A program made the position numbers and the translations under genes. Under the pieces are notes generated by a model that saw only the letters and a list, made by a program, of their open reading frames with translations, was not told the DNA's origin and ran no database searches. Positions 35,553 through 45,369 of a stretch of 48,288 nt of DNA are shown piece by piece (position 1 is the first letter of the stretch; every line of letters starts with the position of its first letter). Source of the DNA: an uncultured Verrucomicrobiota bacterium (GTDB taxonomy: Bacteria > Verrucomicrobiota > Verrucomicrobiia > Limisphaerales > UBA9464); assembly GCA_903854475.1 (NCBI GenBank), contig CAINWP010000145.1, forward strand, positions 1 through 48,288, given 5' to 3'.

Positions 35553-38500
35553 TCACCGGGCCGGTGCTTCGACTTCACGCACGGCCGCTCCATGGGCCTC
35601 GCTGAGCACCAGCACGGCCAGCCGGCGAATCCGAGGCCCCTCTTCGGGGGCCAGAGCGGGGTGGTCCATGCCGGTGGATCCAGGGTTCGCCCCCACGCCA
35701 GCGCTCAGCGCCCGAGACGTTTGCGGATCCGAGGCGCTGGCTGAGGACTCATTCATGCCCACATAATCGAAGCGCCCGCGGAGATCCGTATAGCCATCCT
35801 TCACGAAGCGAATCCCACCATTGTCCAGTTGACCGTAGACCTTCACATAGGCCTTGGAGACCGGGCGGTTGGCAGACGGTTCACGGACTTCCAAAGTGCC
35901 CTCGTTCTCAGCCATCTGAAGGCGGAAGGTGTGGGCGTGATGCATCCGGGCCTTGCGACGGCCGCCACCCAAGACTTCCACCACGACATGGTCTTTGGCC
36001 AGGGCAGCGGGGATGGGCAATTCCAGGGCGTTCTTGCCGGCTGGCAATGGAACGACCGTGGACAGCGTCGGTTGGAGGATGCTGGGTTGGTCTCCGTCCC
36101 GGTCGGCGAAGGGGTTTCGGCTGAAGAGGAATTCGGGGTCCATGCGGTAATAATTCACCGTGACCGAGGACAACCCTTTCCAAGTGAGGGAAATGCTGCG
36201 GTTCTCCACCTGAATATCGAAGGCCGCCTCGCGTTGGGACGCCGCCGCCGCGGTTTGTGCATCGGAGGGGGATCCGCCGGCCGTTCCTGGAGCCGGTTTG
36301 GCAGCGACGGCTTTGCCTTCAGCTTCGTCGAGGTGGCGGGTGAGATCGGAAAAAAATCCGCGCCAGCGCGGCACCGGATAGGCTTCGTAAGCCCGAGCGA
36401 TCTTGCGGGCCTCGGAGAGCTTCTCTTCGTACAAATAGGACCAGGCCAAGAGGTAGTCGTACTGGATTCGAGTGCGGACTTGGTTGGGTCGTACCCGTGC
36501 CAGACGGGACAGCCCTTCGCTCACTCGATCTTGAAGGAACAAGTAGTAGGCAATCGCCAACTCGTCGTCGGCCGCCAATTGGGGCTGAAAGGCCAGCACG
36601 CGCAGAAAGCGGAGGTACTGCTCCCGGAACACGGTGTTGGCGATCCGCCGCCGGGATCCGACCGGGTGTGCCCTGGGGTTAATCAGGGGAGAATACTCGA
36701 GGTGTTCGTAGGTGCGTTGTTCGATGGGGTCGATGCGCAGGATGGGCGACTCGAGCCAAGGACCGCACTGTGCCAGGAAATCCTCCCGGTGCCGCAGCCA
36801 TTCGCGGAGCACGCCGGTGTCGTTGTGAACCACGGCGTATCGAGCGATGGGTTCGCTCCAGACATGGTGTTCCGAGAGGAATCCGGTGAGACGCCGGAAG
36901 AATTCGGGGTTCTTGGCGACCCGCCACGCCACGCGTTCGAGATTCAGTCGGGCCAGGTTGTTGGTCGACAAGAAGGCCAGGACCTCCGCCTCGGAACCTT
37001 GCTGCGAGAGATATTCCCAAGATCGGGTGTCTCGCACGGACAACTGACGCACCACTTGGAAGGATTGGGCCTTGGCTTGAGCGAGCGCCTTCCCATTCAG
37101 CGTCAGGATCGCGGGCGCGTGGGCGTAATTCGTGGGCTGCGCCGGGTGGCTGGGAAAATAGAAGTAGTACTCCACTTTCAGCGTGGAATAAGGCTCCAGC
37201 CGGACAGGCTGGCTATGGGTGGCACGACCTCTCTGGAGGGGCATGGAACCCAGCGGAATTTGGGTCAACACATCGGCCTTCACTGGGGACGAACCCGGAT
37301 TGCTGATGACGACTTGCGCGCCATACGCCACGCCAGGCAGGAACTCTTCGTTCACAAACTTGTCGTAGCGTTCCTGTCCTTCGAGCAAGTAGCGGTCATC
37401 CAACCGGAAGAAGCGTTCGCTGAGGAGTAATTCAAGTCCGGTGGGATTGGAGGGGCTTGGGGTCGCGGGCCTCACTTCACGAACAAAGATGATCATGGGC
37501 CCGTTGGCGGTGAGGGTTCGAGAACTTCCCTCGTTGCGGATCGTGGGGGCGTTAGTGGTCTGGAGGGGCAGGTCGAGAACCGCCAAGGCTAGCAGGATTT
37601 CGCTGAGGTTGTGGTGGGCCTCCAGAATCCGCGGCGAGAGGAAAGGGGCTTTCGGATCCCGTGCAGCGAAGTCGCGCCAGAAACCCGAGACCGGAATTAG
37701 GTCGGGTCCCTGCGCCTCGAGGGGCAACCGATAGTAGTGGTTCTCCGCCCATTCCTTGGCCGGCCCGGGAGAACGGTAATACCCGGAGGCGGCCGAACGA
37801 GCACGGAGGCTGCGCGCCGTCTCGACTTCCAAGCCCAGAGTCACGCCCTGGGGCTCTGATAATTTCATCTTGGCCAAAGCCGGATCCTTCCGGTCCAGGG
37901 ATCGGCGGGCCGATTTATCCCGAGACGGCGCTCCGCCCTTCAGCATCACTGATTTGGCCTCGGCCGCTGCCGGCGAGTTTTGACTGGGCTGAAGACCGTA
38001 TCTCGACATCAACTCCCGCTCTGTTCCGAATTTATCGAACATCACCTCGCCGGGTTCGGCGGAGGCTTGTTCTTTGAGCGAGTGTCCGGCCGCCCCTCCC
38101 ACACCACCGGAATTTTCCAAGGCCCGTCCACCGAGGGCGGTTTCAAACCGCTGGGTTTCGAGGGGGTCGATGGGTTGCAGTTCCCAGAGTTCTTGCAAAT
38201 GGCGTGCTGTGGCAGCGGCTTCGCCATCCAGTCGACTGGCCAAGAGGGTTTTCTCAACCAGATTGAGCCGCCCGTAAGCCCGGGGTTCTCGATACGCTTT
38301 CAGATCGGTCCCCAGCAGGTAGTCATCGATGAAGGTGCGTGAGCGCTTGTTGGCCAAGTGAGGTCGGATGACCGATTCGAAGAAGGCCGTATCTTTTCGC
38401 TGCAGGAAGAGATTCACCTCATGGCAGGCGAACTCCGAGTACCGGGAGCGTCGCTCGTCGGGTGTCAGCGACGACCAACGCATCAGCCAATCGAAGCGTG

Positions 38501-41500
38501 CCAACTGCGGATCGGGATGGAGGGTCCTCAGCAGGCGGAACACCGATTCCACGGTATCGTAGGTTTCCCACTGGCTGTTTCGGGCCTCCGATAACGTCCG
38601 GGTTTGTCCGCGGACTAGCCCTTGGGCCTCCCGGACTTCCGTCGAGCCGCCGGGTGTTTCCAAAACGCGGCTGAGGCGCTGGTCTCGAAGGGCGAGGGGC
38701 TTGGCGGTGCGGTCGAGGGTTAGCCACGCGGCATCGGTCGCGTCTTCTACGTACACCTGGATGAGTGATCCGTCCCCGAGGGCGGTCGCTGGCAACCGGA
38801 TCTTGCCAGCGGCATCGGGGATAAGGTTGAAAAAGGCCAGAGAAGCCGCGGCGAGGAAGTCCCAGTTTGAGTCGAGAGAGGTTCGGGCCGAGGCCCGCTC
38901 ACTGCGCGACAGCATGTCTGCCATTTGCGCCATGCCTGCCACGCTGCCCAGGGAGGGGAGCGGTGCGGTCCCATCGGCGACCGGCAGCGCTACCGAGTCG
39001 GTGGAGCGCTTGTCCCAGGGGTTGAGCAGCAGGCCGGGCCGAGGCAACCGATTGCCCGGGTACTTCGTCGCGTAGCGGCGGTCCAAGATGTAGCGGTACT
39101 CGTCGCCGATTTCCCGACCTCCGGAATACAAGTTGGGCAAAAAGTCGGGAGTCTTGGATCCGACGCCCCATCGGGTGAAGCCGCCCAGATTGGAGAACAG
39201 GCTCTTGGCTGGCACGAACTGGTTGGCCATCACGTGGACACGGGTGAACGGGTTCCAGTTTTGCAGCGTGATTTCGGCTCCGCCCTCCGGGGTGAGGGTG
39301 GCCGATGCCAAATGAACCGGCTCCCGGGGACGCAGTTCCAAGGATCGGTTCTTGCCCACCAACCAACCGGCCACCGGCACGCCGTCGCCGATGCGGAGGG
39401 TGATCACCGACTCCTCGGGATCGCGCAGGCGCAGCGAGTAGTCGCCCGCCGTTAGTCCAGCGATCTCCAGCAGGTTGCCGGAGGACCGCACCGCCGTGGT
39501 TCGATCGGTGGCGAAGGTGCCGCCACGCAGTTCGAGCAGCGACCAGGCGTCGGGCCGTCCTTGCGGGGACCACGGGAGGCGCACGGTCTCGCCGACTCGG
39601 GCGTGGAGTTCTCGCGGACGCGTCTGGGCGGAGGTCTCCAAGGGCCACGAGCGCCGGAGGTCCGGGGCCGGGGTCGCCTCCAGTCGGGTGGTTTCCGCAA
39701 GCGCACCCAAATCGATGCGGCCTTGGGCGTCGGTCCGCAGTGAAATATCGACGGTGTTGTTAAAGCCTCGGCGATGGAAGGTCATCGGGAGGGCATGGTC
39801 TGGCACGGGCTCACCATTTTTGCCGAGGACTTCGATCCAATAGCGGTCGCTGCTCCGTCGGAGGAAGGCATCCTTGATGTTGGCGGTCCCTTCGATGCCG
39901 TTGATTTCCCAGCTCCGGGAGGCACTCAACTCGCGTTTCTCGCCGCCGGCCAAGGGATCGACACGTCCCTGCACGGTGGCCGTGACTCGGCCGAGACGTT
40001 GAGGCACCCGGAAGACGTGGGTCAGCACCCGGGCTGCGGAGAGCGTGGTGAGCGGCACTTCCGTGCTGGAGCTCACGCCATCGAGGGTGGTGGTGGTCAG
40101 CGTCAGTCGGGCGTCGGCGAGCAGTTCTGGAGTGGCAGCCTGATTTCCGATGCGCAAGGAGGACCGCATCGCGAGCACGGCTTCGTTTCCGGCGACACAC
40201 TGCTCGGGATCCAGATGGAACTGGGCCTCCAGTTCATAGGTCTCGGCGTGGTGTTCAAATTCGGCCAAGGACGCTAAACGTCCGTCGGCATCGGACAAGA
40301 CGATGGGGCGTCGGCCCGGGGTGGCGGTGAAGGGGATTTGGATGCGACCGTCCTTCGGATCGGCCTCCCACTTGCGACCGTCCAGCCAGGCGACGGCATT
40401 GGTGACGACGCGGGCGTTCTCGTCGAGGACTAGAATTAAATCGCCGCCCGGCCCGTTGGATTGCAGCAGCGAAAAACCACCGCGTCGGAGGAGGGCCCGT
40501 GAGGAGCGTCCGCCGCCAATGATCTCGACGATCCAAGCCCCCCGTTTCCCTTGGAGTTCGGGAAAGCGAAACGCCCGTGTGTACCGCAGGAAGGGCGAAG
40601 ACTCTCCGTCGTGGCGTTGCTCGGCGTTAGCCACCCACCCATCGAGAGGGAGGTCGGTGTTCAGGGGGCGTTTCTGCGACTGAAAGTAGCCGAGGGTATT
40701 GATCTCGAAGAGCCGGACCATTATTTGAGGCGTGTTTTTGAGAGTCACGCTCACTGAGACTTCCTGGTCCAACGGAATGCTTGGCGCATGGGTGGCCGGA
40801 AATTCGATGTCCACCCGATCCTTGAGCGCCTGATACGCCGCCGGTGAGAGCAAGGAGGTCCAGCGTTCGGTTTCGCCGGCCCCCTGGGTGATCTTGGCTT
40901 CGGCAAAGAGAGGTTTAACCCACGTGTCGCGGAGCCATTCGGTCCACGGCTCCCACTGGGCCTCGGTCGCGGCGAACTGCCGGAAGAAGTCACGGACCAA
41001 CGGCTCGTCCGTTCCGATGGGAGGCAGTCCCAGGCCAGATTCTGGAAAGGCGGCATTTAAGTCGGCCGCAAAGCGGTCTGCCTGAACCGATTCGAGGTAC
41101 CTCGGGTTCATGTAGGCCGCCGGTCGGGGCAGCTTCAAGTATTCGATGAAACGGGCTCGGTCATAGACACCGCGGGTCCGGTCGAGTTGCAGGCGGGCAT
41201 ACAGCACGTGGGCCTTGAGGGAATTGAACGCCGCCGGCAGTCCTCGCACATAACTTCCCACGCGCTCCAGCCAAGCTTCCCGCACGGCCGGATCCGTTTG
41301 GGAATGGGCGTCGGCCCCGGGTGCTAGTTTGGTAATCCGCGTCATCACAAACGCCGACTGGTGGGCCAGCGCAGGGATCTCTTTTTCGAGCGCATCGAGC
41401 TGCGCGGGCAGCAGCGCCCGATGAATGGGCAAGGAACCAAAGCCCCGGCTCTCCGGAGTCTTCAATTCAGTGATGATCCGCGGTAGGAGGCCGGGGGCGT

Positions 41501-42080
41501 CCGGTCGTTGGATCCGTTGCAGGAGGGCACCGATCGGGTAGGGAAGAGCCGGGGCCGGGTCTTGCAGCAACCGTTCCACCTCGGCATCGGACAGCGCGCC
41601 CAGCGGATTGCCTGTCGGGAGAACGCTGAGGAAGCGTTCCCGCGAGATCATGGAGGGCGTCAGTGCCGTGGGCAGGTCGGGCTTTTGGTCGGGGAGCTCT
41701 TGGACATGGTTGAACTGCAGCCCCAGCCGATCGCGCAGGTGTTGGAGGGTTTTTTGCGGATCCGTGCCGTAGGCCAGGAGTGCTTCACGGTTCTCGAGCA
41801 GTTGGCGCTGTTCGGAATTCGGGAAGCGCGTGGCCCATTGGGTCAGTGTCTCGGAAAATTTCTGCTTTTGCCCCGAGGCCTGGTAGTGCAGCGCGTGGAA
41901 AAAGTAGTAGTCCTCGGTGCCGGGTACGAGTTGCCCAAGGGTGGCTTCGCGGTCGGAGGCCAGGGCGAAGGTCTCGATGAAGCCGAGGTCGGTGTCGGCC
42001 TGGACAGTCAGTGACGCGGCCAGAGAAGTGACCAGAATCCAGGCGGGAAGACCGAAGCGGCTGAGGGATGGGACGTTCAT
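35553..42080 (-). CDS. giant exported macroglobulin-like protein
   Basis: 2175 residues, exported: signal peptide FGLPAWILVTSLAASLTVQA (about 8-27). The N-terminal quarter is helical and TPR-like (EDYYFFHALHYQASGQKQKF). The middle has several beta-sandwich modules of macroglobulin type, such as VSVTLKNTPQIMVRLFEI, YWIEVLGKNGEPVPDHALP and VLDENARVVTNAVAWLDGRK. A Lys/Arg/Ser-rich linker lies near 1400-1450. A helical region follows, then C-terminal beta modules (SKAYVKVYGQLDNG, TDLRGRFDYVGMN). The thioester motif CxEQ of true alpha-2-macroglobulins is absent. Substrate trapping, envelope defence or surface adhesion are possible. The ATG at 42080 is chosen for the signal peptide. Assignment to the macroglobulin group is tentative. 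Confidence 0.7.
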   Translation of the reverse strand: MNVPSLSRFGLPAWILVTSLAASLTVQADTDLGFIETFALASDREATLGQLVPGTEDYYFFHALHYQASGQKQKFSETLTQWATRFPNSEQRQLLENREALLAYGTDPQKTLQHLRDRLGLQFNHVQELPDQKPDLPTALTPSMISRERFLSVLPTGNPLGALSDAEVERLLQDPAPALPYPIGALLQRIQRPDAPGLLPRIITELKTPESRGFGSLPIHRALLPAQLDALEKEIPALAHQSAFVMTRITKLAPGADAHSQTDPAVREAWLERVGSYVRGLPAAFNSLKAHVLYARLQLDRTRGVYDRARFIEYLKLPRPAAYMNPRYLESVQADRFAADLNAAFPESGLGLPPIGTDEPLVRDFFRQFAATEAQWEPWTEWLRDTWVKPLFAEAKITQGAGETERWTSLLSPAAYQALKDRVDIEFPATHAPSIPLDQEVSVSVTLKNTPQIMVRLFEINTLGYFQSQKRPLNTDLPLDGWVANAEQRHDGESSPFLRYTRAFRFPELQGKRGAWIVEIIGGGRSSRALLRRGGFSLLQSNGPGGDLILVLDENARVVTNAVAWLDGRKWEADPKDGRIQIPFTATPGRRPIVLSDADGRLASLAEFEHHAETYELEAQFHLDPEQCVAGNEAVLAMRSSLRIGNQAATPELLADARLTLTTTTLDGVSSSTEVPLTTLSAARVLTHVFRVPQRLGRVTATVQGRVDPLAGGEKRELSASRSWEINGIEGTANIKDAFLRRSSDRYWIEVLGKNGEPVPDHALPMTFHRRGFNNTVDISLRTDAQGRIDLGALAETTRLEATPAPDLRRSWPLETSAQTRPRELHARVGETVRLPWSPQGRPDAWSLLELRGGTFATDRTTAVRSSGNLLEIAGLTAGDYSLRLRDPEESVITLRIGDGVPVAGWLVGKNRSLELRPREPVHLASATLTPEGGAEITLQNWNPFTRVHVMANQFVPAKSLFSNLGGFTRWGVGSKTPDFLPNLYSGGREIGDEYRYILDRRYATKYPGNRLPRPGLLLNPWDKRSTDSVALPVADGTAPLPSLGSVAGMAQMADMLSRSERASARTSLDSNWDFLAAASLAFFNLIPDAAGKIRLPATALGDGSLIQVYVEDATDAAWLTLDRTAKPLALRDQRLSRVLETPGGSTEVREAQGLVRGQTRTLSEARNSQWETYDTVESVFRLLRTLHPDPQLARFDWLMRWSSLTPDERRSRYSEFACHEVNLFLQRKDTAFFESVIRPHLANKRSRTFIDDYLLGTDLKAYREPRAYGRLNLVEKTLLASRLDGEAAATARHLQELWELQPIDPLETQRFETALGGRALENSGGVGGAAGHSLKEQASAEPGEVMFDKFGTERELMSRYGLQPSQNSPAAAEAKSVMLKGGAPSRDKSARRSLDRKDPALAKMKLSEPQGVTLGLEVETARSLRARSAASGYYRSPGPAKEWAENHYYRLPLEAQGPDLIPVSGFWRDFAARDPKAPFLSPRILEAHHNLSEILLALAVLDLPLQTTNAPTIRNEGSSRTLTANGPMIIFVREVRPATPSPSNPTGLELLLSERFFRLDDRYLLEGQERYDKFVNEEFLPGVAYGAQVVISNPGSSPVKADVLTQIPLGSMPLQRGRATHSQPVRLEPYSTLKVEYYFYFPSHPAQPTNYAHAPAILTLNGKALAQAKAQSFQVVRQLSVRDTRSWEYLSQQGSEAEVLAFLSTNNLARLNLERVAWRVAKNPEFFRRLTGFLSEHHVWSEPIARYAVVHNDTGVLREWLRHREDFLAQCGPWLESPILRIDPIEQRTYEHLEYSPLINPRAHPVGSRRRIANTVFREQYLRFLRVLAFQPQLAADDELAIAYYLFLQDRVSEGLSRLARVRPNQVRTRIQYDYLLAWSYLYEEKLSEARKIARAYEAYPVPRWRGFFSDLTRHLDEAEGKAVAAKPAPGTAGGSPSDAQTAAAASQREAAFDIQVENRSISLTWKGLSSVTVNYYRMDPEFLFSRNPFADRDGDQPSILQPTLSTVVPLPAGKNALELPIPAALAKDHVVVEVLGGGRRKARMHHAHTFRLQMAENEGTLEVREPSANRPVSKAYVKVYGQLDNGGIRFVKDGYTDLRGRFDYVGMNESSASASDPQTSRALSAGVGANPGSTGMDHPALAPEEGPRIRRLAVLVLSEAHGAAVREVEAPAR

Positions 42081-42266
42081 GGCAGGTACCGGGCTGGTGT
42101 CGTTTGGAAGCCGGGAGAGGCTCTTTTTCTGACAACGCACGGAATCAATAAAGCTTAGATCGCCAGCGAGTGCGAGGGGGAGTCGTGTTTCGGTTAGGTG
42201 TCTCGAAGGGTTGGCAAAACTTTGAAGTGGATGGAGCGTTTGCTGCATATCCGCGGCACGCCCGCC

Positions 42267-42295
42267 TTGACAGGGCTGGGGTTTTGTCCGGAATA
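42267..42295 (+). promoter_or_regulatory. possible promoter upstream of the aminotransferase
   Basis: Perfect TTGACA (42267-42272); the best -10 is GAATAG (42291-42296) after 18 bases, which is weak. The start would fall near 42302, about 170 bases before the aminotransferase ATG. Confidence 0.3.
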
Positions 42296-42305
42296 GGCCT
42301 GCATC

Positions 42306-42389
42306 ATGAAGTCCGGCACCCGAGTTTCATCCGCCGTCGCAGTCGCTTGCGCCACGGCTGCCGCGCTTCCCCGCCCGAGCCGCCGCTAA
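42306..42389 (+). CDS. doubtful 27-residue ORF ahead of the aminotransferase
   Basis: ATG at 42306, stop TAA at 42387-42389. The peptide starts KSGTRVSSAVAVACATAAAL, basic then hydrophobic like a truncated signal sequence. It would begin almost at the predicted transcript start. It may be a leader peptide, or chance in GC-rich DNA. Confidence 0.18.
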   Translation: MKSGTRVSSAVAVACATAAALPRPSRR

Positions 42390-42474
42390 ACGCCAACCTG
42401 GCGAATCTGCGGCGGATCCGGGAAATTCTCCTTCCCGAAGGTCTCCGAGTTCGCGTACCTCCCCAAAGACGTCC

Positions 42475-43647
42475 ATGTCCTCCGTTCATCGCAACTTCAT
42501 CGCCCACCACGTCGCGGGGATCCCGCGCTCCGGCATCCGTGACTTCTTTGAGCTCGTCCAGAACACCACGGGCGTGATTTCCCTGGGAGTCGGGGAACCG
42601 GATTTCGCCACGCCGTGGCACATTCGTGAGGCGGCAATTTACGCCCTCGAACGTGGCCGGACCCAGTACACTTCCAATCTCGGCCTCCTGAAGTTGCGGG
42701 AATGCATCTCGGACTACGTCGAGCAGCACTTTGGGGTTCGCTACGATCCTAAGACGGAGGTTTTGGTGGCTGTCGGCGTCAGCGAGGCTCTGGATTTGGC
42801 TCTGCGCGCGGTGCTCAACCCTGGCGATGAGGTCATTTACCACGAGCCCTGCTATGTCAGCTATGCGCCCAGTGTGGTGCTGGCTCATGCGGTCCCGGTG
42901 CCGGTGGCGTGCAAGGCCGAAGACGGATTCGCGGTGACGGCCCAGGCCATCGAAGCGGTGGTCACACCGAAGTCTAAGGTGCTCATGCTGTCGTTTCCGA
43001 CCAACCCGACCGGGGGCACCATGACCCGGCAGCAGTTGCTTGAAATCGCAGAGGTGGCCCGACGTCATGACTTGTTGATTCTCACTGATGAGATTTACTC
43101 CGAGCTGACCTTCGAGGGAGAGCATGTGTCTATTGCCTCGCTGCCGGGCATGGCCGAGCGGACCATCTTCCTGCACGGTTTCTCGAAGGCTTATGCCATG
43201 ACCGGCTTCCGCATCGGCTACGCCTGCGGTCCGGCCCCGCTCATCGACGCCATGATGAAGGTGCACCAGTACGCCATCATGTGCGCGAGCATCATCGCCC
43301 AGGAGGCCGCCATCGAGGCGCTCCTTCACGGGGCTGCCGCGACGGCTGAAATGCGCGACCAGTATCAGTTGCGGCGCAATTTCATCGTGAAGGCCCTCAA
43401 CGACATGGGTCTCAAGTGCCATTTGCCGAGAGGTTCTTTCTATGCGTTCCCCGACATCACCAGCACGGGTCTGTCTTCGAAGGAGTTTGCTGTGCGTTTG
43501 TTGAACGAGGAGAAGGTCGCCTGCGTGCCTGGTGGAGCCTTCGGGCCCAGTGGCGAGGGCTTTGTGCGCTGCTGTTTTGCGACCGCCTTCGACAAGATTC
43601 AGGTGGCTATGGACAAGACGGCCCAATTTGTTGGCCGGCTCAAGTGA
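42475..43647 (+). CDS. class I/II aminotransferase (PatA/AspC-like)
   Basis: 390-residue fold type I aminotransferase. Marks are ISLGVGEPDFATPWHIREAA (about 35-54), RTQYTSNLGLLKLRE, SFPTNPTGGTMTRQQL, the aspartate-tyrosine pair in LTDEIYSELTF, the PLP lysine in HGFSKAYAMTGFRIGY (near 240) and the carboxylate-binding Arg in GFVRCCFATAF near the end. It is closest in style to PatA-type enzymes (aspartate or N-acetyl-diaminopimelate aminotransferases). The substrate cannot be fixed from the sequence. A short leader precedes it. mqnA follows 63 bases on in the same direction and could be co-transcribed. Confidence 0.9.
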   Translation: MSSVHRNFIAHHVAGIPRSGIRDFFELVQNTTGVISLGVGEPDFATPWHIREAAIYALERGRTQYTSNLGLLKLRECISDYVEQHFGVRYDPKTEVLVAVGVSEALDLALRAVLNPGDEVIYHEPCYVSYAPSVVLAHAVPVPVACKAEDGFAVTAQAIEAVVTPKSKVLMLSFPTNPTGGTMTRQQLLEIAEVARRHDLLILTDEIYSELTFEGEHVSIASLPGMAERTIFLHGFSKAYAMTGFRIGYACGPAPLIDAMMKVHQYAIMCASIIAQEAAIEALLHGAAATAEMRDQYQLRRNFIVKALNDMGLKCHLPRGSFYAFPDITSTGLSSKEFAVRLLNEEKVACVPGGAFGPSGEGFVRCCFATAFDKIQVAMDKTAQFVGRLK

Positions 43648-43710
43648 TGCCTCTCGAGATCTCGCTTCGTTCGTTGCTTGCGGTGGACCGTAAAGCCGCT
43701 CTCTTGAGGT

Positions 43711-44481
43711 GTGATTCCTGAGACGGCACGCATCGGGTCCGTTCCCTACCTCAATGCGGTGCCATTGACCTGTGGGCTGGAGGAGGGGTGTCGATTCTTG
43801 CCGCCGTCGACGTTGGCGGTGGAATTGCGTGCCGGTCGGCTCGAGGCCGCTTTGCTGAGTGTTACCGAAGCGTTGTTTGCTCCGGGATATCCCATCGTGG
43901 ACGGCGTAGCCATCGCCTCCGACGGACCGGTCGCCAGCGTTTTTCTGGCCCATCAGGATCCGCTCGACGAACGCCTGACCGAGGTGCATCTCGACCCGGC
44001 TTCCTGCACCAGCGTGAATTTGTTGCGCGTGCTCTTGGCAGCCCGAGGGCTATCGCCGCGCTTCAGCCCTTTGGCGGATTATGACCGGGAGCGGATGCCT
44101 CGCAACGTGCTGCTCATTGGCGATCCGGCCATTCGATTTTCTCTGGGTCCTCATCCGCACCGGCTATGGGATTTGGGGGCCGCGTGGAAGGAATGGACAG
44201 GCCTGCCGTTTGTTTACGCCGTGTGGGCCGTTGGGGAAAGCGCTGCAACGCCCGCCTTGGCGGACCGCCTTCGCCAAGCCCGGGTTCTCGGTTTGGAATC
44301 GATGCCCCACTGGGTGGAGCATCGCCCCGAATTCACTCGCGAATTTCGCCAATCGTATTTGGGAGGCCACATTCGTTACGGCCTCGGAGACGCTGAGAAA
44401 GCCGGGATCGAACGCTTCCGCCAAGCGCTCGACACCCACATCGAGCCTCGGCGGCCCACGGTGGTTCCTCGCTACTTTTGA
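43711..44481 (+). CDS. mqnA: chorismate dehydratase MqnA (futalosine pathway)
   Basis: 256-residue MqnA/MqnD-family protein, a periplasmic-binding-protein fold without a signal peptide. The start RIGSVPYLNAVPLTCGLEEG, the block LRAGRLEAALLSVTEALFA, then SCTSVNLLRVLLAARGL and LIGDPAIRF near 137-145, and FVYAVWAVGE are typical. MqnA dehydrates chorismate to 3-[(1-carboxyvinyl)oxy]benzoate, the first step of menaquinone synthesis via futalosine. The start is GTG at 43711, preceded by TTGAGGT. MqnA is favoured over MqnD by the PYLNAVPL start. The later genes (mqnB, C, E) are not in the window. Confidence 0.88.
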   Translation: MIPETARIGSVPYLNAVPLTCGLEEGCRFLPPSTLAVELRAGRLEAALLSVTEALFAPGYPIVDGVAIASDGPVASVFLAHQDPLDERLTEVHLDPASCTSVNLLRVLLAARGLSPRFSPLADYDRERMPRNVLLIGDPAIRFSLGPHPHRLWDLGAAWKEWTGLPFVYAVWAVGESAATPALADRLRQARVLGLESMPHWVEHRPEFTREFRQSYLGGHIRYGLGDAEKAGIERFRQALDTHIEPRRPTVVPRYF

Positions 44482-44523
44482 TTGGCCCGCGTCGGGAACC
44501 CTCTTACCAACGGCCTGTTGGTG

Positions 44524-45369
44524 TCAGTACCGCCAAGTTAGCCCGAGGAAGGGCATGTAATCCGGAGCCGATCGGGTGATTCCGAAGAAGCAGCCGAAAT
44601 CGAGTTGGAGCCCCTCACGGGCCTCCCAGGTGAAGCCGAGGTCGAATTGCCCCTGCCAGGGCAGACCGGATTCCGGTGCGATGCGGGCGGCCAATTCGAT
44701 GAAGCCGGCCCACCGCTCGGTGATGTCGCGGCCGAGGGTCACGGTATTGCCCCATTCCAAGCCGTGACCGGCCGGGTCGTAATGAACCCAATCGACCTGG
44801 GTCTGGCCGCCCAGCGACCAGCCCGGGGCCAATTCGACAGCCAGCGGTACAATGAGACCTCCTTCAGCATGCCCGTTGCGGACATGGGAGGCCGACAGGG
44901 GCAATTTCACGTAGGGCATGACGGCTAGGGCAGTGAGGCCGCCGTCATTGCCCCAGAGGTTGACCTTGAGACGCGTCTGGAGGTCACCGGCACCGGATCG
45001 CTGCTCGAGCCGTCCGGTCGCATCGGATCGCCTCCAGGAAACCACTTGGCCATCGTAGATCCACTGCAAGTCGGACCGGGGCGTTAGTCCGACCTTGGCG
45101 TTGACTCCTCCAGCCACCAGTTCTCGTCCGGAGCGGTCGCCGTCGGCGGAAACCGTTCCGAAGGTCGCCTTGGCCACCTCGAACTCAAACTGAACATGCC
45201 CGGCATCGACCGAATAGGGGCTTTCCGTCTGGTCCGGCCGATCGGTACTCAAGGGTCTCATGGCTTGCCGGGGCACCGGATCGAGGAGGGAATACTCTTG
45301 AGGAGGTAGCAGATCGGATGCTCCCACCGTGCTAGAAAGGACCATGGCCACTATCAGACCGAGATGCAT
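44524..45369 (-). CDS. outer-membrane beta-barrel protein (MetA-pathway-like transporter family)
   Basis: 281 residues. A signal peptide (HLGLIVAMVLSSTVGA, cut near 17) is followed by about ten amphipathic strands, for example VQFEFEVAKATFG, LQTRLKVNLWG, LTALAVMPYVKLPL, WSLGGQTQVDWVHYD and GQFDLGFTWEAREG. The protein ends in LTWRY, a terminal aromatic as expected for barrel insertion. The opening STDRPDQTESPYSVDAGHVQ is characteristic of the putative phenol-pathway MetA transporter family (PF13557). The cargo is unknown. It is convergent with mqnA. The ATG at 45369 is chosen for the signal peptide over an in-frame GTG at 45447. Confidence 0.82.
   Translation of the reverse strand: MHLGLIVAMVLSSTVGASDLLPPQEYSLLDPVPRQAMRPLSTDRPDQTESPYSVDAGHVQFEFEVAKATFGTVSADGDRSGRELVAGGVNAKVGLTPRSDLQWIYDGQVVSWRRSDATGRLEQRSGAGDLQTRLKVNLWGNDGGLTALAVMPYVKLPLSASHVRNGHAEGGLIVPLAVELAPGWSLGGQTQVDWVHYDPAGHGLEWGNTVTLGRDITERWAGFIELAARIAPESGLPWQGQFDLGFTWEAREGLQLDFGCFFGITRSAPDYMPFLGLTWRY

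Noticed and set aside
35829-37430. 533-codon plus-strand frame inside the giant macroglobulin-like gene
   Set aside because: Antisense to a gene with a signal peptide and coherent domains; composition is typical of a shadow.
42304-43989. 561-codon minus-strand frame opposite the aminotransferase and mqnA
   Set aside because: It spans two well-supported genes on the other strand, has no recognisable motif and has shadow-like composition.
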